A program made the translations under genes and the position numbers. 64,000 bases of DNA from Treponema vincentii F0403 (GTDB lineage Bacteria; Spirochaetota; Spirochaetia; Treponematales; Treponemataceae): contig NZ_KE332513.1 of the NCBI RefSeq assembly GCF_000412995.1, positions 116,030-180,029 of the forward strand, in the 5' to 3' direction. Positions 26,956-34,122 of this stretch are shown one piece after another. Below the pieces are notes generated by a model, which was not told the origin of the DNA, searched no databases, and saw nothing but the letters and a program-made list of their open reading frames with translations. Each line of letters begins with the position of its first letter. The stretch's first letter is position 1.

Positions 26956-27983
26956 TTCCAGCCGCCTCCCGTCCGTTTTAGCAGTATGATAAAGAAAGGA
27001 GCTCCTACAAGGGCTGTCAGAATAGAAAGGGGAATTTCCGACTGCGTTGCACTGCGGGCGACTGTATCTAACAGCAGCATGAACACAGCACCGATGCTGG
27101 CGCTTGCAGGAATAACCCGCCGGTTATCGCTTCCGAAGAGCATCCTGCATACATGAGGCACCACGAGCCCTACCCAGCCGATTTGTCCGCACATAGAAAC
27201 ACTGGAAGCAATAACCGCCGCCGATGCGATAATGATCAGTAAGCGTATTTTTCGGAGATCGATCCCCATAGACTTTGCTTCATCATCAGATAAGGTGAGA
27301 ATATTGCATTTCCACCGTGCAAGGATTAAGATTACCGTTCCTGTTACAATAATCGGCGCTCCTACGGCTAAACCTTTCCATGTGGCATTATTCAGACTCC
27401 CAAGCAGCCAATAGGTAATTGTCGGGAGTTTTTCTTCAGAATCTGCCGTGTATTTGATGAGCGATACCATTGCCTGGAATAGCGCAGACACCACAACGCC
27501 TGCTAACACCAGCATAACAATGGAGTTCTGCTGCTTTATTTTTCCTGCTTGATAGGTGAGGTATAGGGCAAGGATACCGAAAACAAGGGCACTTAGCTGT
27601 ACAATCAGCAGGCGTTGATCTGCCAGCAGTGCCAGTGCGGCACCGAAACTTGCCCCTGATGCTACTCCCAGCGTATCGGGTGAAACCAGAGGATTGGAAA
27701 GCAGCGCTTGTAACCCCGCTCCGGCACTTGCCAATGCACAGCCGCAGAGCAGCCCTAACAGGATGCGGGGCAGTCTGATGCCGATAATAATGTGGGCTTC
27801 AACATTATCTTTTGCCAATGCGATATTATTGTGTGTAATGAACTGTATAATTGCGCGAATAGTACTACTTGCCGGCACCGAATACCGTCCGATAGAGAGG
27901 CTGATCATCATTGCAATAAGCGGTGCTAAAAATAAGGCACAGCCAAATAAAATAGAATATGTCCGCTGTTTATTTCCTATCAT
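26952..27983 (-). CDS. FecCD-family ABC transporter permease
   Basis: The 343-residue membrane protein has the BtuC/FecCD plan of about ten helices. Family signatures are RLPRILLGLLCGCALASAGAGLQ near residue 72, NPLVSPDTLGVASGASFGAAL, and the cytoplasmic coupling segment IGWVGLVVPHVCRMLFGSDNR near residue 265. A GGAAGGG ribosome site precedes the ATG. It is first in the importer operon and divergent from the Crp-family regulator; repeats P3 and A3 fill the gap between them. Confidence 0.93.
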   Translation of the reverse strand: MIGNKQRTYSILFGCALFLAPLIAMMISLSIGRYSVPASSTIRAIIQFITHNNIALAKDNVEAHIIIGIRLPRILLGLLCGCALASAGAGLQALLSNPLVSPDTLGVASGASFGAALALLADQRLLIVQLSALVFGILALYLTYQAGKIKQQNSIVMLVLAGVVVSALFQAMVSLIKYTADSEEKLPTITYWLLGSLNNATWKGLAVGAPIIVTGTVILILARWKCNILTLSDDEAKSMGIDLRKIRLLIIIASAAVIASSVSMCGQIGWVGLVVPHVCRMLFGSDNRRVIPASASIGAVFMLLLDTVARSATQSEIPLSILTALVGAPFFIILLKRTGGGWK

Positions 27984-28042
27984 TGTTGTTACCCTTCCAG
28001 GGCAACCGCATTAAAAATATGTTTAGCGGTTGTCTTCCTTCT

Positions 28043-28070
28043 GTGCGAAATTTTGCATAAAATTTCGCAT
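28043..28070. repeat. Palindrome P, copy P3
   Basis: GTGCGAAATTTT, four bases, AAAATTTCGCAT. On the opposite strand it follows family A copy A3 by about 20 bases, with the same spacing and flank (GGAAAAAAT before, AGAAGGAAG after) as P1 relative to A1. Confidence 0.75.
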
Positions 28071-28088
28071 ATTTTTTCCAACGAATGG

Positions 28089-28228
28089 GTAAACGCATCA
28101 GGCAGAGTAGGTACAAATCGCGGAAAAATTGAGACTGTGAGACCATTTGAACCGCGAAGAGGTTCAACTCTGGTCGAATAGTCTCAATTTTTCCGCGGGG
28201 ATATTAAAAAACGGCCTGATGTGTTTAC
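28089..28228. repeat. Family A element, copy A3
   Basis: Ends AAACGCATCAGGC and GCCTGATGTGTTT. The middle stem is CGCGGAAAAATTGAGACT pairing with AGTCTCAATTTTTCCGCG and the inner hairpin TTGAACC-GCGAAGAG-GTTCAA. It lies in the 328-base gap between the divergent importer operon and the regulator gene; the rest of the gap holds P3 and the regulator promoter. Confidence 0.85.
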
Positions 28229-28242
28229 CCTGTTACCTCTTG

Positions 28243-28274
28243 TTGACATTGAAAAAAAGTTAGCATAAACTAAC
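28243..28274 (+). promoter_or_regulatory. Promoter and candidate operator of the Crp/Fnr-family gene
   Basis: TTGACA (28243-28248), 17 bases, TAAACT (28266-28271). An inverted repeat GTTAG, six bases, CTAAC (28259-28274) covers the -10 box and could be an operator, possibly for the regulator itself. Confidence 0.55.
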
Positions 28275-28311
28275 CATGTATTCTGTTGCCGTTGCAACAA
28301 AGAAGGAAAAA

Positions 28312-29001
28312 ATGCTTAATTTTTGCACAGCTTTTTTAGCGCATTCTGCGGTATTTAAAGGTATCCCCGCTCAAGAAATTGATAAAGCTGTTTCCTGCCT
28401 TCACGGATTTTACCGGTTACTTGAAAGCGGACAGGAAGTACATCCTATAGCTGATACTATCCCTTACGCAGGCATTGTGATTACCGGCTGCATTCATGTA
28501 GAACAAATCGGTGTTGATGGGAAGATCATACTGCTTAAGCAAGTGCAAAGGGGAGACCTATTCGGCGCAGAACTCAGTTGTTTAGGGTTGACAAATCCGT
28601 TTTTACGTATGGTAAGTGCTCAAAAATCAAAGGTGCTGTTTATCAAAGTGCCGTCTGCACAAAATAAGACGTGCCGAACCTGTCCGTATAAGATGACTGT
28701 TTTAGAGAATATCCTCAGGGAAGTTGCACGTGATGCAGTATATCTGAATCTGAAAATTCAGCTTCTTTCGCAGCCGACACTCCGTGATAAACTGCTGTTT
28801 TACCTGAATGTAATGCATGACTCGCAGCACTCTCATGTTTTTACAATCCCTTTTACGCGGGAAAAACTGGCGCAGTTTATTTGTGCTGATAGAAGTGCGG
28901 TATCGCGGGAGTTGAGCCGTATGCAGCGCGAAGGTATTATCATAATTGAGGGGAAACAGATCAAGTTTTTGTTGCACCGGCAACAGACGGTAAACGGATA
29001 A
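28312..29001 (+). CDS. Crp/Fnr-family transcription regulator
   Basis: The 229-residue protein has an N-terminal cyclic-nucleotide-like sensor fold (about residues 10-120) and a C-terminal winged helix (about 150-225; FTREKLAQFICADRSAVSRELSRMQREGII). The linker contains CRTCPYKMTVLENILREVA, a CxxC pair seen in some redox- or metal-responsive members. The ATG at 28312 is preferred because AAGAAGGA precedes it; an in-frame ATG at 28276 lies only four bases after the -10 box. It heads a four-gene run (DUF364, bicupin, methyltransferase) and is divergent from the FecBCD-type importer, so it probably controls one or both. Confidence 0.85.
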   Translation: MLNFCTAFLAHSAVFKGIPAQEIDKAVSCLHGFYRLLESGQEVHPIADTIPYAGIVITGCIHVEQIGVDGKIILLKQVQRGDLFGAELSCLGLTNPFLRMVSAQKSKVLFIKVPSAQNKTCRTCPYKMTVLENILREVARDAVYLNLKIQLLSQPTLRDKLLFYLNVMHDSQHSHVFTIPFTREKLAQFICADRSAVSRELSRMQREGIIIIEGKQIKFLLHRQQTVNG

Positions 29002-29019
29002 ATCCGGTATAAGTAATGT

Positions 29020-29859
29020 ATGGAAGATTTAAAGGCTATTTTGGATATAAACCGTGCGTTGTATAAAAGATTCGGCTTACCGCTGCCGATTTTTGATGAG
29101 CTTATTACAGGCTTCCGCTGGATTATGACGGCTGATACCGATTCACATATAAGCCTTGCGCTGCGTGTTGAAGAAAATATAAGCCCTGAACAATATGCGA
29201 AAATTGCAGCGGAGCTTTACGGTAAACCGGTAGACGTATGTATCGAACTGCTGCTTAAACGGCATGATCCTCATCTACGGAATCTCATCGTAAGCTTAAG
29301 CAGTTTGATGAGTAAGCCGCTCAATACGGCGGAACTTTTGGCGAAGCGCAGCATTGTGAGGACGGAAGGTATGCAATTCCGGTATCAAACGGAAGGAAAA
29401 AAGATCGGGCTTATCGGGTTCGGTGTTTATATCAACCGGTTTTTGAACCGCTGTAAAGAATTTCATGTCTTCGATTTACGGAAACCGGAAGCAATTCTAA
29501 GTTATCGCTATAAAAACGGGCTGCAGCGGTTTCCGGAAGGCATACAGTGGCATCTTGGACACAATGCTGCTGATTTTTGCGATATACTCAGTACGCTTGA
29601 TATTATCATTATGTCAGGCAGCACTATTGTGAATAATTCATATACGACATTGCGGCAAGCGGGAACCAATGCGGAAATTGTAGGCTTGTACGGACCGAGT
29701 TGCGAGCTCTGTCCCGACTACTTTTTTGAACAAGGGTATAACTATATGTTCAGTACCTCGGTTAGGGACAAGGAAACGTATTTGAAGACTGCCCTCGGCG
29801 CAGAGCAGACATACCGTGAATTTGACTATATGGATATTTATGAACTTGAACGGAGATAA
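29020..29859 (+). CDS. DUF364-type putative metal-chelation protein
   Basis: The 279-residue protein matches the DUF364 family, described as Rossmann-like and possibly heavy-metal-chelating. The N-terminal enolase-like part covers about 1-110. The C-terminal part has KKIGLIGFGVYINRF, DIIIMSGSTIVNNSYTTLRQA and IVGLYGPSCELCPDYFFEQGYNYMFST, the usual family blocks. The CELC pair near residue 230 could bind metal. It follows the Crp-family gene by 18 bases. No enzyme activity is known for the family. Position beside an iron-type importer supports a role in metal or metallophore handling, by inference. Confidence 0.8.
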   Translation: MEDLKAILDINRALYKRFGLPLPIFDELITGFRWIMTADTDSHISLALRVEENISPEQYAKIAAELYGKPVDVCIELLLKRHDPHLRNLIVSLSSLMSKPLNTAELLAKRSIVRTEGMQFRYQTEGKKIGLIGFGVYINRFLNRCKEFHVFDLRKPEAILSYRYKNGLQRFPEGIQWHLGHNAADFCDILSTLDIIIMSGSTIVNNSYTTLRQAGTNAEIVGLYGPSCELCPDYFFEQGYNYMFSTSVRDKETYLKTALGAEQTYREFDYMDIYELERR

Positions 29860-29860
29860 G

Positions 29861-30511
29861 ATGAAAGAAAAACGAATATTTTCCATTGCAGAAGAGCATA
29901 AACCGATAGTGGGGTGTACAACGTCAGAGGCATTATTGCAAGGCAGTATGTGCAGTATGTCGGTATTTTCTATTGCAGCGGAGACTAATATCAGCCCCGA
30001 AACTTATAACTATCCTAAACTTTGGAAGATAGAGCAGGGGGGTGCAGATGTTATCTATCTTAGTGAGCATACTCAGCCGCTGCAGTACGGCGAGCTGTTT
30101 GTGGTGCCGGAAAATATTCCGGTCGGCATACAAAGCAGCGGCGGATGTATATATTCGGAAATCATATTCAATAAGGAGTGTTCTATGAACAAAATTTTGA
30201 AAGGCGGAGAGCTTTTTGTCTTAAAAGAATTGCTTCCATACAAGGAAGCAAATATCGTCAGCATGGATCTTGTTGATGACAAAAAAACAAAATTTGTGCT
30301 GATGTCGTTTGATGTGGGTACGGAGCTGCAGCCCCATGCAGCTCCCGGGGAAGCAATTGTATTCGGGCTTGACGGTGAAGCTATCATCGGTTATGAAGGC
30401 AAGGAATACCGCATACATGAAGGTGAAAACTTCAAGTTCGATAAAGACGGCAGACACTATGTAAAAGCAGTGGGTAAATTTAAAATGGCGTTGCTGCTGA
30501 TTCGCGAATAG
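29861..30511 (+). CDS. Bicupin protein
   Basis: The 216-residue protein has two cupin-like barrels. The C-terminal one (about residues 140-216) is clear: MSFDVGTELQPHAAPGEAIV, then DGEAIIGYEGKEYRIHEGENF. The N-terminal one (about 25-105) is weaker: YLSEHTQPLQYGELFVVPEN. Only one clear metal-type histidine (QPHAAPGEA) is seen in the C-terminal motif, so metal binding is uncertain. CGGAGAT gives the ribosome site and the ATG lies one base after the DUF364 stop. A frame opening earlier inside the previous gene was not used. Confidence 0.78.
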   Translation: MKEKRIFSIAEEHKPIVGCTTSEALLQGSMCSMSVFSIAAETNISPETYNYPKLWKIEQGGADVIYLSEHTQPLQYGELFVVPENIPVGIQSSGGCIYSEIIFNKECSMNKILKGGELFVLKELLPYKEANIVSMDLVDDKKTKFVLMSFDVGTELQPHAAPGEAIVFGLDGEAIIGYEGKEYRIHEGENFKFDKDGRHYVKAVGKFKMALLLIRE

Positions 30512-30517
30512 CACAAA

Positions 30518-30563
30518 AGGCATCTTCTAAGGATCTAACTTGTGTTTTAGAAGATACTTTCCG
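30518..30563. repeat. Family C-like hairpin, copy C5
   Basis: GGCATCTTCTAA, about 18 bases, TTTTAGAAGATACTTTCC forms a stem of about nine pairs after the bicupin stop. It resembles C1-C3 and its right arm is the point where the methyltransferase relic begins. Confidence 0.45.
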
Positions 30564-30645
30564 CGGTTGGTTTTTCGGTAATTTGCCTAAGCTTAAGCTG
30601 ATGAATAATCGGCTTGCCGTGCTTGAAGTGAGGGCAGGAAAATAG
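30553..30645 (+). pseudogene. 3' relic of a TcmP-type methyltransferase gene
   Basis: Reading from 30553 the DNA encodes DTFRGWFFGNLPKLKLMNNR followed by LAVLEVRAGK and a TAG stop. This is clearly related to the last 30 residues of the intact methyltransferase at 24074-24937 (YTFRGWLFGNLPKFKQLNNR). No start codon or upstream domain remains. It shows that a second TcmP-type gene once stood between the bicupin and the class I methyltransferase. Confidence 0.85.
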
Positions 30646-30654
30646 GAGATTATG

Positions 30655-31422
30655 ATGTACGAAGCTGGACATGTTTTTTTAGCAAGAATCGGTAAAACGA
30701 CGCTCCGTCCGGGCGGTATTGAAGCTACCGAATGGCTGATTGATCAGGCTGCAATAACACAGGAGACAAAGGTTCTTGAGGTTGCGTGCAATAGAGGGCG
30801 AACCATGATTCAGTTGGCACAGAGATTCGGTTGCGCCGTTACGGGTGTCGATCTTGATGAAAATGCCTTACAAAAGGCGAAAGCTAATATCGAAAAAAAT
30901 AATCTACAAGATAAACTTACGCTGATACACGGCGATGCAACAGCATTACCGTTTGAAGATAATAGTTTTGATGTTATTATCAATGAAGCAATGCTGACCA
31001 TGCTGGTGGGCGACCGCAAAGACAAAGCTCTCAAAGAGTATTTTCGTGTGCTTAAACCGGGCGGTAGAGTAGTAACGCAGGATGTTTTTTTTACCGTTAA
31101 AGATGCGGCACAGCAACAGGAACTCAGAATGAGTTTAAGCAAGACTATCAATGTAAATGTTGAGCCGCTCGATGCTGAAGGGTGGGAGCGCCTTTTTTCC
31201 CGGAACGGATTTACCGTAACGCAGAAGCGCGGAATGATGACCCTACTCAGCCCCCACGGTTTGCTCCGAGATGAAGGCTTGTGGAATACGCTGCATATTA
31301 TCCGGTGCGCACTCAAGAAAGAAAACAGAGCAATGTTCTCCAAGATGTATCGTTACTTCAACGGACACAAGTACGAACTCGGCTATATCTGTAACGCGGG
31401 CGTAAAATCGGCAGCAGTCTAA
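30655..31422 (+). CDS. Class I SAM-dependent methyltransferase (UbiE-like)
   Basis: The 255-residue protein has a standard Rossmann methyltransferase fold: motif I VLEVACNRGRTMIQLA, then VTGVDLDENALQKAKANIE, GDATALPFEDNSFDVIINEA and EYFRVLKPGGRVVTQDVF. The glycines of motif I are partly replaced (ACNRG for GxGxG), but the fold is clear. The second of two adjacent ATGs is preferred for AGGAG spacing. It is the last gene of the regulator-DUF364-bicupin run. Substrate unknown; the context suggests methylation of a small molecule linked to metal uptake. Confidence 0.85.
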   Translation: MYEAGHVFLARIGKTTLRPGGIEATEWLIDQAAITQETKVLEVACNRGRTMIQLAQRFGCAVTGVDLDENALQKAKANIEKNNLQDKLTLIHGDATALPFEDNSFDVIINEAMLTMLVGDRKDKALKEYFRVLKPGGRVVTQDVFFTVKDAAQQQELRMSLSKTINVNVEPLDAEGWERLFSRNGFTVTQKRGMMTLLSPHGLLRDEGLWNTLHIIRCALKKENRAMFSKMYRYFNGHKYELGYICNAGVKSAAV

Positions 31423-31459
31423 TGCTTAGTATTCAACTCAAAGCCTCAACACCGCTTAT

Positions 31460-32461
31460 TCATTCCGCCGTATTTGCGCCTACCGTTTCGGTGTAAACCT
31501 CTTTATTCAGTACTTCCAGTGAAAGCTTTGTTCCTTCCGGCACGGTGTATGGTACGGAATATGCGCCGCCCGGATGCCGGAATGAGGTAAGGAGATCCTT
31601 ATCCCCGTTGGGATACGCTGCATAGAGCGAAACGGTAAAGGGGTAGGGAAACTCCGCCAGTGTTGTTTTGAGGATGCCTGATACCATGCCGCCTGCCGAT
31701 TCCGGTAGAGAAACGGTCAGTATTACCGGAGAAAATACCGGAATTTCACTCTGTGCTGCGGCGCTTTGCTGTTGTACGGTAATATCCGTTCCCGTTGTGC
31801 TGCCTGCGGTAAAAGCAAAAGTTACCGCAGCTCTCTGCATTACCTGATATATTTTTTTTAGATCGGCGCCGGCCATATCGGGAACTTGGGTTGTTTCCGC
31901 TTGCGTTCCCTTGCTTACTACAAAGGTCAGCTCCATATTATTCGCAATCGGAGTTCCCGCTGCGGGTTCCTGCTCAAGGATGGTTCCCGCGGGTTCGGCG
32001 CTGTATTTTGTCAAATACGGCTGTTTAATCTGGAGGTATTGGCGGGTGCCGGAGGTAAACAGTTCGCGTATCCGGTTTTGTACGTCTTCGATATTCTCTC
32101 CGATGTAGTTCTGTACCGTATCGATAACGGTACCTTGGCTTACCACCAGTTCGATCCGTTTGCCGCCTTTAACAATGGCACCCGGGCTGGGATCCTGTTC
32201 AAGGATGAGACCCTTTTCGTCCGCTCTTTGGGAATAGCGGAGCTGAATACGCGGATAGAGTTCACGTGCCTGTAAATCGAGCAGCGCTTCGGGCAAATCT
32301 TTACCGACAACATTCGGCACCATCACCTGTTCGGCGCTTTTTAGCGAAATAAAAAAGACCAGCGTCGAAACCGCAACAAAAACGATGAGCATCACCAACG
32401 ATGTAATAACAATTGTTTTTCCGTTTCCGCTGATATCATCAGCAATATCACCTATACTCAT
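31460..32461 (-). CDS. Membrane protein with three PASTA domains, no kinase
   Basis: The 333-residue protein has a short cytoplasmic N-terminus, one transmembrane helix (about residues 16-40, VITSLVMLIVFVAVSTLVFF) and three PASTA repeats (about 46-110, 112-185, 190-255). Marker blocks are VMVPNVVGKDLPEALLDLQ, GLILEQDPSPGAIVKGGKR, GTILEQEPAAGTPIANN and TQVPDMAGADLKKIYQ. A beta-rich tail follows (about 260-333). PASTA domains bind peptidoglycan fragments or penicillin-binding proteins; here no Ser/Thr kinase is attached. It follows fmt by nine bases in the def-fmt operon. Confidence 0.87.
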   Translation of the reverse strand: MSIGDIADDISGNGKTIVITSLVMLIVFVAVSTLVFFISLKSAEQVMVPNVVGKDLPEALLDLQARELYPRIQLRYSQRADEKGLILEQDPSPGAIVKGGKRIELVVSQGTVIDTVQNYIGENIEDVQNRIRELFTSGTRQYLQIKQPYLTKYSAEPAGTILEQEPAAGTPIANNMELTFVVSKGTQAETTQVPDMAGADLKKIYQVMQRAAVTFAFTAGSTTGTDITVQQQSAAAQSEIPVFSPVILTVSLPESAGGMVSGILKTTLAEFPYPFTVSLYAAYPNGDKDLLTSFRHPGGAYSVPYTVPEGTKLSLEVLNKEVYTETVGANTAE

Positions 32462-32470
32462 ACTTATTCC

Positions 32471-33445
32471 TTATCTTTTATTCGTGCGGAGGGTTTTTCC
32501 GATAAGGCCTGCCGCTCCGTTTAGGAAATCTTTCCATTGCATTGCTTTTTTAGTTTCTTTTTGAAGGATTTGAACCGCTAAAATTCCCTTCCCTGTCTGT
32601 ACCAATATACCGTCCCGTTTATCAACACCGAGTACCAGCCCCGGTGTTTCGGGAGATTCCGCCACTGCGTTCCCCGTATACGGATGAGCCTGCAGAATAG
32701 AAAGCTTTGTCCCGTCCCAATAGGTAAAGGCGCCAGGCCATGGAGTATAGGCGCGTATTTTTCGGTCTATTGCGGCAGCATCGTCTTGCCAGCAGAGTAA
32801 TCCGCTGTCTTTTTGTATCAGGGTACAGTACGATGCCGCCTCGTGATTTTGAGGTACGGCATTGACGGAATCAGTTTCTACCATTTTAAGCGCTTGCACG
32901 ATGAGCGAAGCGCCGAGTTCTGCACAGCGGGTTAAGAGTGTTTCGGTCGTATCGGACGGTTCAACCGGCAGCTCTTTTTGAATGATGATGTCACCCGCAT
33001 CCATTTCCTGCGCCATATACTGAACGGTTACACCGGTTATGCTGTCTCCTGCAAGGATTGCTGCCGGTACCGGACTCGGTCCTCTCCAGCGGGGCAGAAG
33101 AGAAGGATGGATGTTGAGGGCATGTTTTGGAAAGAGCGCCAGCGTCTTGGGGCCGAAAATCTTTCCGTACGCAAAGCAGACCATTATATCGGGACGGAGC
33201 GCCGCAACGGCTTCGCGGAAATCCGCATTTAATTTTTCGGGCGTCAATACCGGTACGTCTTGAGCGATAACACCGGCTTTTTTCAGTTCGGCAGCCGCTT
33301 GCGCAACGGTGGATTCCGTATAGTTTTTACCGCGCCCTACGCGGGCGGGCGGAGCCGTCAGCACACCGGCAAGAGGATATGCTTTTGCAATTGCCTGTAA
33401 AGCGGGAACCGCACATTCGGGGGTTCCTGCAAAAAAAACATTCAT
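32471..33445 (-). CDS. fmt: Methionyl-tRNA formyltransferase
   Basis: Fmt formylates the initiator Met-tRNA. The 324-residue protein starts MNVFFAGTPECAVPALQAIA and has the catalytic Asn/His/Asp region LNIHPSLLPRWRGPSPVPAA ... VQYMAQEMDAGDII, with an OB-like C-terminal domain from about residue 210. The start codon overlaps the def stop (TAATG). The last codons (KTLRTNKR) are written in motif D (TTATTCGTGCGGAGGGTTT on the plus strand), so a repeat appears to have replaced or extended the natural C-terminus; the catalytic core is intact. Confidence 0.95.
   Translation of the reverse strand: MNVFFAGTPECAVPALQAIAKAYPLAGVLTAPPARVGRGKNYTESTVAQAAAELKKAGVIAQDVPVLTPEKLNADFREAVAALRPDIMVCFAYGKIFGPKTLALFPKHALNIHPSLLPRWRGPSPVPAAILAGDSITGVTVQYMAQEMDAGDIIIQKELPVEPSDTTETLLTRCAELGASLIVQALKMVETDSVNAVPQNHEAASYCTLIQKDSGLLCWQDDAAAIDRKIRAYTPWPGAFTYWDGTKLSILQAHPYTGNAVAESPETPGLVLGVDKRDGILVQTGKGILAVQILQKETKKAMQWKDFLNGAAGLIGKTLRTNKR
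32476..32497. repeat. Motif D copy D3 inside the 3' end of fmt
   Basis: TTTTATTCGTGCGGAGGGTT matches D1 (22306) and D2 (23100). It encodes the last residues of Fmt on the minus strand. Confidence 0.65.
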
Positions 33446-33966
33446 TATGCGCGCGCCCGTTTTTTTGCTTCGCGCTGTTTTTTGCGCTCTTGCTGCTGAG
33501 CAAACTTTGCGACAAGTTCGTCCCGCTCTTTTTCGGACAACCGGTCTATAAAGAGGATTCCTTCAAGATGATCATACTCATGCTGAATAACCCGTGCCAG
33601 CAAACCGGTTGCTTCTATTGTCTTGCGCCGCCCGTTAATATCCTGATATTGGACGGTTACGGATTCGGGGCGGATAACGTCCGCATACATTTTAGGGATA
33701 CTCAAACAGCCTTCTTCGTAGCTGCATTGTTTTTCCGAAGTGCCGACAATGAGCGGATTGATAAATACCCGTTCCACACCGTCATCGATTTTTACGATAA
33801 ACAGTCTTATGTTTTTTCCCACTTGAGGAGCCGCCAAACCGATACCCTTATCCGTATCCATCGTTATAAACATTTCCCGTATCAGTTCATGCAAGGAGTC
33901 ATCGATATGCTCTACCGGCTTTGAGGGCTGCCGGAGCGTTTCTTCACCTAAATACAGTACCTTCAT
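33445..33966 (-). CDS. def: Peptide deformylase
   Basis: Def removes the formyl group from new proteins and is a metal enzyme. The 173-residue protein contains all three motifs: GIGLAAPQVG, EEGCLSIPKMY and VIQHEYDHLEGILF, with Cys and two His metal ligands and the catalytic Glu. It has a basic C-terminal tail. It starts the def-fmt-PASTA operon. A promoter TTGACC-17-TACTAT ends eight bases from its ATG, and no ribosome site fits in between. Confidence 0.95.
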   Translation of the reverse strand: MKVLYLGEETLRQPSKPVEHIDDSLHELIREMFITMDTDKGIGLAAPQVGKNIRLFIVKIDDGVERVFINPLIVGTSEKQCSYEEGCLSIPKMYADVIRPESVTVQYQDINGRRKTIEATGLLARVIQHEYDHLEGILFIDRLSEKERDELVAKFAQQQERKKQREAKKRARA

Positions 33967-33974
33967 TGCGCATC

Positions 33975-34003
33975 ATAGTACAAAATTTATGCGGTGCGGT
34001 CAA
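33975..34003 (-). promoter_or_regulatory. Promoter of the def-fmt operon, nearly leaderless
   Basis: Minus strand: TTGACC, 17 bases, TACTAT (preceded by TG), eight bases, ATG of def at 33966. The predicted transcript starts within one or two bases of the start codon. Confidence 0.65.
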
Positions 34004-34110
34004 TGCGTTGCAGAATGACTGTTGATAGGCTATTGGAGAATAACAAGCCGGGGCAGGCAAACGCAGCTAAAATCAAGGGAATAGTCTCGCCGTAAGGCTT
34101 TTGCTTGTGC

Positions 34111-34116
34111 TATACT
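34111..34116 (+). promoter_or_regulatory. -10 box of recG, leaderless
   Basis: TGCTATACT, then GACCCT and the ATG at 34123. The arrangement is the same as before aroDE, with six bases between TATACT and the start codon. Confidence 0.6.
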
Positions 34117-34122
34117 GACCCT

